From: Chlorops oryzae
Taxonomy: Eukaryota; Arthropoda; Insecta; Diptera; Chloropidae
Direction of reading: 5' to 3'
NCBI GenBank assembly: GCA_020466095.1
Contig: CM035807.1
Coordinates: forward strand, 57,794,605 to 57,858,604
DNA length: 64,000 bases
In this document: positions 32,736-44,000 of the stretch, piece by piece
Layout of the letters: every line of letters begins with the position of its first letter
Position numbering within the stretch: position 1 is the stretch's first letter
Position numbers and translations under genes: made by a program
Notes under the pieces: model-generated
Database searches by the model: none
The model's input: only the letters and a program-made list of their open reading frames with translations
Told to the model about the DNA's origin: nothing

Positions 32736-35700
32736 TTGGACCTTCTTACAAAAGGCAGGAAGAGGCTATCCGAGAATCTTCCAACACTCCAGAACACGGT
32801 TTTTGGATGGATAATTGCAGGCAGTATCACCAGTCCCCACTCCAATATAGCCACATGTGGAGTGTGTACAACACAGGAGCTTGAGGATACTATTTCTAAA
32901 TTCTGGCAGCTTGAAGACACACCGCACTCAAGCACGTCGCTTACAGAGGATGAACTACGCTGCGAATCTCACTTTGCACAACACACGACGAGGTCAAACG
33001 CGGGAAAATATGTAGTCAAGTTGCCTCTCAAGGAGCATCCATCAGTCTTGGGGAAGTCAAAAGCCATAGCATACAGCAGGTTCATGTCTTTGGAGAGGAG
33101 ATTGACCCAAAATCCATCACTAAGAGCACAATACACGCACTTCATGATGGAATACGAAAAATTGGGGCACATGACTGAAATCGACCCAAAGCAAGAACTT
33201 CTTACGCATTATTTCATCACTCATCATTGTATTCTCCGACCAGAAAGTACAACTACAAAATTAAGAGTAGTGTTTGATGCGTCTGCTAAGACGACAAATG
33301 GATTGTCACTCAACGACATCATGTACATCGGACCCACTGTCCAAAGCGAACTCTTTTCCCTCCTGCTACGTTTTAGAATTCATAAATATGTTCTAAAAAC
33401 AGATGTGGAAAAGATGTATCGTCAGATATGGGTCAATGAAGACGATCGGAAACTGCAGCTGATAATGTGGAGGAACAGCCCGACTGAAAATCTGAAGTAC
33501 TATCAACTTAATACAGTGACATACGGAACACGGGCGGCTCCATATCTCGCAACACGCTGCTTGAATCAATTAGCCGATGAATATCAACACCAATTTCCTC
33601 TTGGGGCAGCATCACTTAAAGCAGATTTTTATGTAGATGACGGACTTTTGGGCGCAGACTCTTTGCGAGAAGCTCTGGAAATGCAGCAACAACTAATTGA
33701 TGTTCTTCAAAGAGCTGGAATGCAACTCCGAAAATGGTGTGCAAACAGTCCAAAATTACTGCATGGGAATCCCGCAGGAGACCAAGAAATTGACCTTAAT
33801 TTTGACTCTCAAGAAACTCAAGCCACCAAAACCTTAGGTCTGACGTGGCTCCCCAAAACGGATGTTTTTTGCATAAAAACAAACCTCAAAAGAAGAACAA
33901 CGACCACTAAAAGAAGCATGACCTCTGACTTGGCCCGCATTTTTGACCCATTAGGATTGGTCGGTCCGGTAGTGGTTACTGCAAAAATTTACATACAGCA
34001 ATTATGGCAGCTTAAAATCGACTGGGACTCGGATCTTCCGTTGGAAATTCAACAACGATGGATGCGGTTGCAAGATGACCTGCCAGCACTGGACAATGTT
34101 AAAATTTCGCGACACGTGCTTAATCAGCAAGGTCAGCTGAACATACAACTGCATGCTTTCGCTGATGCATCCGAGAAGGCATACGGTGCGGCAATCCACA
34201 TCAGGTCTGTGCAAAAGGATAAAACGATCAAGCTGAACTTACTTTGTTCCAAGTCACGCGTGGCACCACTAAAGCAGCAAACGATTCCACGTTTGGAACT
34301 ATGCGCCGCCCTGTTAGCAGCCGAGCTAATGACAAGAGTAAAAGGTGATTTGAACTACCAAAATAAGGCAAGTTACCTGTGGACAGATTCACAAATCGTG
34401 CTTTCATGGATAAACAATCATCCAGGCACGCTTCCAGTTTTTGTTGCACACCGAATTATAAAAATTAATCAGTTGACGAGGCCAGAGCAATGGCGACACG
34501 TGCCATCCAAGCAAAACCCAGCAGATTTGCTCTCAAGAGGAATAAAACCGAGAGAATTGGCCACGTGCCATATGTGGTTCTTTGGACCATTATTCTTATA
34601 TGAGCCTGAGCCTAGGTGGCCACCTCCCTTCAACAGGGAATTAGTCATTGAAAATAGTCCAGCAACGGTAGCCATAACGTCAAAACAGGCAGACTTGGCA
34701 GAGGACCCACTGGTGTATTCAATCCCATCCAGAAATTCATTTCTCTATCTCCAGAGAGTGACTGGATACGTACTGCGATTTTCAAAAAATTGCAAAAAAT
34801 CTAAACATGCTCGACCAAAAAATAAGCAACTGTCACCGGCAGAGCTAGATGCAGCATTGAAATTAATAGTACGCCAAATTCAAACGTCCGACTTTCAAGA
34901 TCTACTGAAGATTTTACGAAAAGAAGGAAAAGTACCAAACTCGAACTCCCTTAATTCTCTGGCTCCATTCTTAGATGAAGAAGGAATAATCAGAGTAGGC
35001 GGCAGATTACAAGCATCATCTCAACAATATGACACGAAGCATCAAATGATCCTACCTGGAGATGATCCCATCACGAAATTGCTTTTAGAAAATATGCACA
35101 AGGAGAATTATCATTGTGGACCCTCGGCACTCCTCGCGTTCGTCAAACAACGATTTTGGCCACTTAAAGGCAGAAGCTTGGCAAGATCAGTCGTTCAACA
35201 TTGTGTAAGGTGTACGCGATCAAGGCCCGTTTTATACAAACAAGTTATGGGGAACTTACCACCATCACGAGTCGAACCAGCGCGCCCATTTCTACACACC
35301 GGCGTAGACTATTGTGGACCTTTCCGAGTACATTTTAAAACTCGAGGAAAGGCGCCACAAAAGGCGTACATTGCCGTCTTCTGCTGCTTCTCGACTAAGG
35401 CCGTACACTTGGAACTAGTAACGGAGTTAACGACCGACGCATTTATCGGAGCTCTCAAACGATTTATTGCACGCAGGGGTTACTGCAAAACAATATTTTG
35501 CGACAATGCAACGAACTTTGTGGGAGCCAAAAACCAACTCGAGGAGCTCACCAGCAGCATCTATTCATCAAAGGCATCCGATTCCATCATACGAACCTGT
35601 AGTGAAAAAGGAATTAGCTTCCAGTTCATCCCACCAAGAGCTCCACACTTTGGCGGTCTATGGGAAGCGGCGGTGAAGTCAACAAAAAAACTGCTGGCTC

Positions 35701-36335
35701 CAAAACTGCATGAAGCGACAATGACATTCGAGGAATTAAACACGGTTGTGACTGAAGTCGAAGCAATGCTTAATTCACGGCCACTAGTTCCAATGTCCTC
35801 CGATCCGAATGATCTAAGCGCACTTACTCCGGGACATTTCCTCATTGGAGAGCCATTGAGGGCAAACGTTGATGCCGATACCGAACCAATGAAAACAAAG
35901 ATGTCAACACGATGGGAAGAGGTCTCCAAAATTAAACACAAATTCTGGGAGCGCTGGTCAAAGGAGTATTTAGCCGAGCTGCAATTGCGACATAAATGGA
36001 AGGGCCCGACAACCATTATCAAGCCAGACACATTGGTAATTATCAAGGAGGACAATGTCCCCGTATTACAATGGCCACTGGGTCGAATAATAAATGTGTA
36101 TAAGGGAGACGATGGAGCCGTACGAGTGTGCGATATTCGGACTCACAAAGGAATAATCCAGCGACCCATACACAGACTGGCGCCACTTTTTCCGGAAGAC
36201 AGTAGCGAAGAAAACGTCGGAGAAGAAAGCCGAACAAAGGAAGCTCCTGAAACGTCAAAGGTCTCCTTACCGATTAGCATCCCCCTAAGTCGCCTTAAAA
36301 ATGTTCACTCATTCAACAACGAAGTCATTCCAAAC
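32736..36335 (+). CDS. BEL2 Pol: reverse transcriptase, RNase H, integrase
   Basis: First two-thirds of a 1778-codon open frame continuing directly from gag after the TAG. RT: YVLKTDVEKMYRQIWVNEDD (about 33390-33449) and the polymerase motif FYVDDGLLGADS (YVDD at 33630-33641). RNase H: HAFADASEKAYGAAIHIRS (about 34153). Integrase has a zinc region ending CVRCTRSRP. Its catalytic residues are D in GVDYCGPF (35307-35309), D in FCDNATNFVG (35502-35504) and E in GGLWEAAVKS (35664-35666). A DUF5641-like C-terminal domain follows (WKGPTTIIKPDTLVIIKED to HRLAPLFPED). Every catalytic residue I can check is present and the frame is uninterrupted. Confidence 0.92.
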
Positions 36336-38072
36336 AAGGTTAGACGCATTGAACCAACCCTTCTTTTCACCCTGATAGCGCTAATCCTGTTGCCTGTAAT
36401 CCTGTGCAATCCAGTCAATATCACGACGTTTAGCCAGAAGCCAGGAGTATACTTCGAGCAGCTTGGATCCGCAAGGCCTATCACCTCTAATTGGAACATG
36501 ATAGTGTATTACGACCTGCAGCCATATAGAGACCAAATAGACGTGCTAATTGATGGGATCAACACATTGCAAATATTGTGTGTCCAACCCAAAAACGACA
36601 CAACATGCACTTTCTTCATTGAATATTTCGAAAAAATTGAAAAGCAGCTACAAACAGAACTCAATCTGCTTTCTGTCAACAGGGCAAAAAGAGGTGCTGT
36701 AGATTTGGTCGGAAATATCGCCAATTCACTTTTTGGGGTCCTCGACTCTAACTATGCCACTAAGATGTCGGAGACCATCACCGGCTTAAGAACAAATGAC
36801 GAACATCTTGAGCACCTGCTCAAAAATCAAACTTCGTTGATAAATTCAACGAGAAACATTTTCAAAGACGAACAACTGAGAATTAAAAGCAAGTTTGATG
36901 AAATCGATCGGCAAATCGACGATTTGCGTCACGGACGGGCATCGAGTGCTACAAACAGCAAAATAGTAATTCTTACATTGGCAATTCAGATGTGCATTAT
37001 TGCATCAAGATTGCAAGGGACACATGCTTCAATTCTGGACGTATTAATTGACAGCCATCACGGAAAAATTAATCCGTTCTTATTAACTCCTGAGCAATTG
37101 GGAGATGAAGTTAAGAAAATAAAGGCCCACCTACCACCGGAATTACACTTGCCCATCCATCAGAACAATTTAATCGAAGTGTATCAGTTAATGAAGATTA
37201 ACGGAGTTGTTGCGGAAAATCATGTGGTCTTCAGTATTGAATTGCCCTTAACAAATTCAAAGGAGTATAAACTGTTACACGTACTTCCGATTGCCACAGC
37301 AATAAATGGGACGCTGGCAGCAGTAAGAACAGCGACATCGTTTCTAGCTGTCAGCCCGCATAACGACGAGTTCGTTCCGTTGTCCAATGAGCAAGTACAG
37401 TCATGCTCAAGTCTCAATAACAAGCAGTGGTTGTGCCCCAATATGCAAGCCACTTACTTTAAGGCATCGACCGTCTGTCAGTGTGAACTAGACTTACTCA
37501 ACAACGAGAGCGACCCCAGATGCGAACTACACTGGTCGAATGATACGATTCTTTGGCATCAACTTAAACAGCCGAATAAATGGATCTACGCGACAACGAG
37601 CAAAGTTCGCTTTACGGCTGTGTGTAAATACGAAAATCAGCAATTTACACTTCAACATAGCGGCATGATCCACTTTCGATCCGACTGCACGATCAGGAAC
37701 GATCTGATAACTATACAGAGCCTCAAAAGATTTGTGACTTCATTAAACGCAAAAAATAATAAATTTGGAGAATTAGTAGGACGAGCGCATCAATTTGATA
37801 TCAACTCAACCCAAGTAACGGCGTTCACAACACAGTTTAAAGATTTAGAAATTATTCAACAACAACTAGCACTGATCAACGCATCAAGCTTTCCTAACAC
37901 AACGAACGCCACACACAACCACAGCCTAATCATCAGTTACGTAGCTGTGAGCCTAACAGTTCTTCTAGCGATCATAATAATTTCACTTGGCCGCAGACTG
38001 AAGCAAATAAAGGGATTACCACGTCAAGTGCCTATTCCAGCACCACGATCAATTGAAGACACCGCATGCTAA
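36336..38072 (+). CDS. BEL2 envelope-like domain (baculovirus F-type), fused to Pol
   Basis: The pol frame runs on without a stop into an envelope-like protein. It has a hydrophobic signal-like segment (LLFTLIALILLPVILC, about 36361-36408) and an ectodomain with N-glycosylation sequons. A furin-type RAKR at 36681-36692 is followed by a fusion-peptide-like GAVDLVGNIANSLFGVLD. Next come coiled-coil-forming sequence, paired cysteines and a C-terminal membrane anchor (IISYVAVSLTVLLAIIIISL, about 37930-37989). A short basic tail ends at TAA-type stop 38070-38072. This F-protein layout is known from errantiviruses and roo. Fusion to Pol in one frame implies splicing or proteolysis to release it. 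No role outside the element is implied. Confidence 0.85.
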   Translation, partial: KVRRIEPTLLFTLIALILLPVILCNPVNITTFSQKPGVYFEQLGSARPITSNWNMIVYYDLQPYRDQIDVLIDGINTLQILCVQPKNDTTCTFFIEYFEKIEKQLQTELNLLSVNRAKRGAVDLVGNIANSLFGVLDSNYATKMSETITGLRTNDEHLEHLLKNQTSLINSTRNIFKDEQLRIKSKFDEIDRQIDDLRHGRASSATNSKIVILTLAIQMCIIASRLQGTHASILDVLIDSHHGKINPFLLTPEQLGDEVKKIKAHLPPELHLPIHQNNLIEVYQLMKINGVVAENHVVFSIELPLTNSKEYKLLHVLPIATAINGTLAAVRTATSFLAVSPHNDEFVPLSNEQVQSCSSLNNKQWLCPNMQATYFKASTVCQCELDLLNNESDPRCELHWSNDTILWHQLKQPNKWIYATTSKVRFTAVCKYENQQFTLQHSGMIHFRSDCTIRNDLITIQSLKRFVTSLNAKNNKFGELVGRAHQFDINSTQVTAFTTQFKDLEIIQQQLALINASSFPNTTNATHNHSLIISYVAVSLTVLLAIIIISLGRRLKQIKGLPRQVPIPAPRSIEDTAC

Positions 38073-38475
38073 GAATCTGTGAATTAGCTTTGAAATATTA
38101 ATTGTCACAAAATTTAAAAAAATTTCCATTAAACACTTACTACTCCATCTTCCAACGGCCTTTATTGCTAATCATACGTTTTTGTAAATCCGCTACATGT
38201 ACTGTTAACGTAAAAATGTAAACGAAGAATGAAAAATCAAGGCTTGGAATTCTTATTAGACTATAAGCATGACTTTGATCCAACTTTTTATGCAAGCTCA
38301 GCATTGTGCAAAAAAAAAACCAAAACAAAAAAAAAAAAACAAAAAGAAACAACAAACGCCAAAATCTGAGCTAAAGATACGAGTGAGCAACAGAGTGAAG
38401 TTTTTTTTTATTCTTAATTCAAATCTCTATTCTCCCTACGAGGGTTGATCAAAATATCATTGAATTTAACAATTC

Positions 38476-38488
38476 AAGGCGGGCAGTA
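38476..38488 (+). other. BEL2 polypurine tract
   Basis: AAGGCGGGCAGTA just before the 3' LTR, identical to that of BEL1 at 27270-27282. The 400 bp between the env stop (38072) and this tract is AT-rich with A-runs near 38305-38345 and no coding frame. Confidence 0.6.
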
Positions 38489-38895
38489 TGTTTGAGAAAC
38501 ATATTGATCACTTTGTTTTGCATTGAACAAGCATATCGAATTCGGCACTCAGAATTGCATAACAATATGATTGCATATGAGGTTCAGACGAATGCAGTTC
38601 GCGTGGGAAACTGCATATCAGCAAAATGTAAGAAAAGCTAACAAACCACCGCGGCACATGTCACTGCACGTTGCTCACTAAATACACTAAAATTATTTTA
38701 TTAGAAGTAAGCAAAATTTATGTATAAAAATGCAACTTTCTAGTCAATAAAGAGCAGTTCAATCAAAACCATTGAATTTGAATGTTAACTTCCGGATCGA
38801 CGCTCAAGTGTGTTCGTTCCACATTAGTAACAGAATTTGGTGCCTGGATCGACGCTCAAGTGTGTTCGTTCCACATAAGAATTGAATTCTGTACA
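38489..38895 (+). repeat. BEL2 3' LTR
   Basis: Same 407-bp sequence as 30121-30527, including the 31-bp direct repeat. No difference was found on reading the two side by side. Confidence 0.92.
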
Positions 38896-39199
38896 ATAAT
38901 TATTATTATAATTTTTATTATTCTAATTATACGTATTATTATTATTATTATTTGAGTATTGCGCCTTAATGAATTAAGACGCAATCTTAAAAAAAAATAG
39001 AGAGGCAGTAGCTTCTGAGTCTATCGGCCCTCGAATTTCTTGAAATAAACCCAAAACGGGAAAAATTAAAATTAAAAAAATTCCGGCCTTAACAAGGCCC
39101 GGTGGTGTGCACACATTTAATATCAAATATTGTTTTTCCCTATTTAAAATTCCAAATACCTTTTGTTTTTAAAATTGTTAATTTCTCGATTTTGATCTC

Positions 39200-39267
39200 C
39201 CTCGTCGTGGGATTTGAATCCCGGAACTCTCGACTGGTGGTGGAGTGCTCTTCCTCGACACCATCTT
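39200..39267 (-). other. tRNA-like segment in BEL1 3' LTR
   Basis: Second copy of the box-B-containing segment described at 21361-21427, on the far side of BEL2. Confidence 0.4.
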
Positions 39268-39349
39268 TGCCAAATTGAAAAGACTGGATTTTTTACGTTT
39301 ATAAGTTTAAAGTCAAATTGTCAAAACTTTTCATAATTTTTTCAATTTT

Positions 39350-39650
39350 GGGCTTGATTTGGGCGCGCATTGGGATCAATTTGGGCCCATTTTGATTATT
39401 TTTGGGCTTGATTTGGGCACGCATTGGGCTCAATTTGAGCCCATTTTGGTTATGTTTGGGCTCGCATTGGGCTCGGTATGGGCACGTTTTTGTTAGATTT
39501 GTGCTTGATTTGGGCTCGATTTGGGCGCGATACTGTTCATTATTTGGGCCCAGATTGGGCGCGTATTGAATTTTGGGCTCAATTTGAGCTCGATTTGGGA
39601 GCGTTTTGATTTTTTGGCGTCATTTGGGCCCGATTTGGGCCTGCATATTT
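39350..39650. repeat. ATTTGGGC array in BEL1 3' LTR
   Basis: About fifteen irregular units of the form GGGCTCGATTTGGGCGCG. They are the reverse complement of the GCCCAAAT array earlier in the same LTR. In the 5' LTR this array is cut after its first units at 21556. Confidence 0.7.
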
Positions 39651-39829
39651 TTACTCGGGGAAGCAATTGAAAATCTATCGTGACTTTTTTACTTCCATTA
39701 AAATGCAAAAATATTCGGCTAAAATATTCGGCGTTTTCTAGCCGAAGCCGAAGCCGAATATTAAGAATTGGCCGATTATGCCGATTACCGAAGCCGAAGC
39801 CGAACCTTCGGTCGGACACTAGTAAATAT

Positions 39830-40221
39830 AATATATCTCTTTCTTCAACAATGAAATGCAAGTTGCATCAATACCATATCTGGTTTCCAATTTTAGCGAT
39901 AGCATTTGTATTGCAGAGACAGTCACGGTCCAAGCTAAGGAAGCCAGAGTTGTAGCAATTTGTGCCGAAAAAGTGTTAGGAGAGGTGGGAGTACATAAAG
40001 AGGAAATTATGCCAGGTCTAATAAGAAAATCGCCTAAGATTATTGATAGAAAAGGAGTTGTTCTGATTTCGAACATCAGTGAGGTTGAAGTAAATAGAGA
40101 GTCAGATAGTGAAGAAGATTATAAACTCGACGAGGAAGTCGATAGAAATCGTATTGGTAGTTTAATGAACAAGAAAGATGATGTTTCATTTAATAGAAGA
40201 AAATTCAAAGGAAAATTTTAA
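39830..40221 (+). pseudogene. gypsy A pol remnant (after the nest)
   Basis: A frame from about 39856 to 40221 reads IPYLVSNFSDSICIAETVTV, VVAICAEKVLGEVGVHKEEI, then a Val/Ile-rich stretch and acidic tail. This resembles the segment between protease and RT in mdg1-like gypsy elements. It continues the gypsy A polyprotein cut at 19256; joining the two sides across the 8-bp duplication restores a continuous non-MITE sequence. RT, RNase H and integrase are not seen downstream. Confidence 0.5.
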
Positions 40222-41080
40222 AGGCAACGCACTGAGTAGGCAAAAAAATTCCGCAATAGAGGTACCACGTTTGTCCTGGCAGGGAAATCAAGAAAGAGTT
40301 TTTTGAGATGTATTCAAGAAGTTCTTTAATACAGTAAAAGCTACCTTTATTAGTTTTGTTAAAACATTTTTTCTCATACATAAAATTTTAGAATGAAAAG
40401 GCGTGAACCGCCACATAAAGTCAAATATGAGCGATGGTAAATTTTCAGTTTTTAAAACGAATCCTTTAGACAAAAAATATTCGCATACAATTTTAAAGTG
40501 GCTTAAAGAGTTCTTGAATGTAAAATAGCAATTGAAAAACACAGATTTCATCACGTAAGGTGAGGTCTAACCGTTTTTAAACTTAATTATGACAAGTATT
40601 TTCTTTTTAACATCGCTTAAGGCGTTGTATAAATAACAATTTCCTAGCGAAACAAATTAAAAACCCAGAAATCTGGTAAACTATTTTAAAGGCATACAGT
40701 CACGCATATTTAGAGCAAGCCCCGGGTTTCGTTTTGATTTAAATAAAATCTTTGAAATTAAAAGTATTAATAAGCAGAAAATAAAATCGAAAGATTTGAG
40801 CAATCAAATTCGTCAATGCATAAGCTCAATGAAGCAACGCATTATGACAATTAAAACCAAACCAAAAGAACGAAAAGTAAAAAGTATAGCAAAACAGTAG
40901 GGACTCGAGCACAGTAATTTGTATATTTGTTTATTTTCAAGAGCAGCTTAGGCACAAAACGACGCTCAGTGGAAATAAAACTGGCGATGACTGTAAACAA
41001 TTTGGTCGACCAGAAGAACAAGAAGGGAAGAATAATAACAAAAGAGAAAATAAGTTGGTAAGTATAAATAACCATATACA
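40222..41080 (+). other. gypsy A internal region, decayed
   Basis: AT-rich DNA with no recognisable RT or integrase motif. It is bounded on the right by the TATACA target duplication (41075-41080) of the next transposon. It probably represents badly decayed or deleted gypsy A pol. Confidence 0.35.
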
Positions 41081-44000
41081 TTAGGGTGTCCCAAAAATAT
41101 GAAATTAATTTTTCGTAAACGCATACCCTCCAATTTTTTTCTAAATGGTCCTATTAGCTTAAATATAAAATTTTATTCGGATTGGAATACGATAACCCGT
41201 GCCGAATCGCATTTGAAGTTTGGTATGAAGTCACTTCAAATTGATTCCCCCAAAAGTATGCTTCGAAAAATTTTTATATTAAAAATCATGGGTTTTCTTG
41301 AAAATATGGCATTATAACTACAATATTAGAAATATATAATGAAATTATCCTAATAATGCATCATATTTCGAACAAAGTTTCACAGGAAAATACTCAAAAC
41401 TAATAGGAAATTTTAGCCTTAAATATTGATATGCATACCTTGAGGGTACAATTCATATTCAAATTCAACGCTCAAAATTAGTTCATGTTCAAATACCTTT
41501 CTCATTTTTCACCTGATCTGATCATATTTAGGCTTAAAATGTTAGCAATAGAATGGGCTAGAGGTTATCAGTATTAAGGTGTTTTATGCGCATGTGTATG
41601 GTAAGGTGAATTAAACTAAAAATCCGAAAATTTTTTGAAAATCGTCAACATTTTCAAGAACACTTATATTACATTGATTTTTCTAATTCAAATATTTTTT
41701 TTATTTCTTAAAATATTTTTTCCCATTGTGTGATACGGCGATAGACATGCTTGCTATAATATATCTTTTTTTTAAAGTAAACACATTAGGGGTATTCATG
41801 CAGTTTCGCAATCTGCCGTGGTAAATTTTGCAAACAAAAGCTTTCAGATGTTGAATGAAGAGCCATTGGAAAGCTCTTCTCTAAATTGCATTGAAAACAG
41901 CTGGTTTGTGAGCTTTGAGCTTTCAAATATCGATTCCCACTCCAGCCACAAATACGCGGGAAAGCAATAACCCAGTAAACCAAGTGGCAAATGTTAGGTG
42001 AGAAATTTGTAAAAGAAGTATGCATATAAAACTTCGTATGCAAAACGGTTATAAATAATAAAATTATATTTTTTGTAATCATTAAAAATGAAAGATGTAA
42101 CATACTATTCCGTTTGTTTGTTTTTCTGGAGTTACCAGGAACTTTACACTAACGGAATTTTAAAATATACGTTCTTAATAATTTTATATAAAGGGAGCCG
42201 TTTTGTTTGGTTTTCGCTTATATTGGTATGGTTTTCGAGCTTTTTGAATTCTTGTTGTGAACTTAGTTTGTATTTGGAAGAGTTCAAAACCTTTTTATAT
42301 CAAAATCGTTTATTGGGTAGTTTAATAACAGTTAGGCTCCCACGCATAGGCAAACATTTTTGAATAACAGCTGTGAACCTTATTTTTCTCAAAAATTTTC
42401 TACGTTCTGTGAAGTGGTGAACAACATGTCAGTGAAATTACGCAGTTCTCAAAGAGATATATTTTTAATAGGTGTCACAAAACATCAAATAACAGGAACA
42501 AAGCTTCCTTCTAATAGACAAGTCCTAGCAGTGTTTTTTTATAACATTCGTGAAGTAAAGTTAACTTTAAATGAAAGTGCAAATCTCTGTCTTCGCGAGT
42601 GTGTTATATATTGGGAAAAGGCGCGTATACCTACGAAATCTTTTCCTAATTGCGTAAAGAAACTTATAAATTTATATCAAATTTGGAGAGAAATGCAAAA
42701 GAATGCTAAAAAAACACAAGACTTGTATAAACAGCGCCGAGAAAAGTTTGTGAGTACGTTAGACGATTTGTTTGATATTGCCCACACCGATGCTCTTCAT
42801 TTAATCAAAATAGACGAGGATAAATCTTTTTTACAACGACAACGGGAGCCAGGTCGACCAGGTCATTTAGTTGGAGTAGACAAAAGACTATCCGAGAAAG
42901 AGGAGAGGGTGCGCCTGAGGTTTATTCAGGAAGAGAAACGACGATCGAAACATTTCTCAATGTCAACTCAGCCGACATCATACGATTGTGCACAAGAAGA
43001 ATCATTCCATTCCGATGAGGACATGTCTTTGCAAGAGTTTCCAACTCAGATCGAAAGCTTGCTACCGAAACGCAACACTAAAATATCTAAGCGGAAGGAC
43101 TTAATCACTCCAAAATTAGTAGGGGCCCTAGACAGGTGCTATTTAAGCGTGAGAGATTCAGTGTATATTCTTGAAGCTACTATTGAGGCACTTGGATACA
43201 ACACTGATGAATTTCCGATAAGTAAGTCCTCTTTTCAAAGAATCCGCACCGAAAAACGGAGAGAACGGGCGGAGTCCATAAAAATGGATTTTCAGAACGA
43301 GTTTCCAGAGGTTGTGACCGTTCATTTTGATGGAAAATTATTGCCTCCTTTGGGTGCTCGTAAATCAAAAGAGGAACGATTACCGATAGTAATTTCATAT
43401 GGAAATAAAGAACAATTAATTGCTGTGCCAAAACTAGAAAATTCTTCAGGAAAAGAACAGGCAGAAGCAATTTGGAAAGCGCTTAGAGATTGGAATCTAG
43501 AAGATAAAGTACAAATCCTTTATTGCGATACTACAGCTTCCAACACAGGTCGCATTAATGGCGCTTGTATTCTTCTTGAACAAAAGCTTGAAAGAGAATT
43601 GCTAATTTTTGCTTGCCGCCACCACATGTATGAATTAGTTTTAAAAAGCGTTTTCGAAGCAAAAATCAGTGATGTTGCCACAAGCCCAGATATTGAGATT
43701 TTCAAAAAGCTTCGCAATAATTGGAAAAATATAGACCCGAATAAAATTCAGTGCTTTAAAAAAAAAATACATATGCATCTCACTGTTTCCGAAGTAGAAA
43801 ACCTAATCCAATTTTACAAATTCGAATTGACTAAGGATATAGTTCGAGATGATTATCGGGAAATAATTGAGCTCTCAGTAATATTTTTAGGCGGCGATAG
43901 GCATCGAAAACCTAAAATTCGACCTCCAGGTGCTATGCACCAAGCCAGGTGGATGGCGAGGGCGATTTATGCCCTAAAAATATCACTTCTGAGCCCTCAA

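Larger units (their letters stand above)
30121..38895 (+). mobile_element. BEL/Pao element 2 (roo-like, gag-pol-env)
   Basis: Complete LTR retroelement of 8775 bp. Both LTRs are 407 bp (30121-30527 and 38489-38895) and I read them as identical, so insertion is recent. The target duplication is ATAAT (30116-30120 and 38896-38900). It lies in the BEL1 3' LTR; the matching site in the BEL1 5' LTR is uninterrupted. Internal order is gag, protease, RT, RNase H, integrase, envelope in one frame, like the roo group of Drosophila BEL elements. Confidence 0.93.
27283..39658 (+). repeat. BEL1 3' LTR, interrupted twice (about 2.3 kb net)
   Basis: Three pieces: 27283-27906, 29195-30120 and 38901-39658. 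The first gap is the mariner, the second is BEL2. Pieces one and two plus the start of piece three match the 5' LTR almost base for base. The rest of piece three contains the reverse-oriented ATTTGGGC array. Net length is about 2.3 kb, long for a BEL/Pao element. The 3' border with the MITE at about 39658 lacks an obvious CA end or target duplication, so it may be slightly truncated. Confidence 0.8.
19257..39821 (-). mobile_element. hAT-type MITE, split by a 20-kb BEL nest
   Basis: Ends TAGTGTCCGACCGAAGGTGG (19257) and CCTTCGGTCGGACACTA (to 39821) are inverted repeats. The flanking octamers GTAAATAA (19249-19256) and GTAAATAT (39822-39829) are an 8-bp target duplication with one mismatch, as expected for hAT. 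The MITE sequence proper is 19257-19507 plus 39659-39821, about 410 bp, with clusters of GCCGAA triplet-like repeats near the ends. A related element lies at 52229-52824 and carries a hAT C-terminal coding piece. Everything from 19508 to 39658 was inserted later. Confidence 0.8.

Noticed and set aside
41081..41090. TTAGGG at the transposon end as a telomere repeat
   Set aside because: Single occurrence, part of a perfect inverted terminus with target duplication; flies do not use TTAGGG telomeres.
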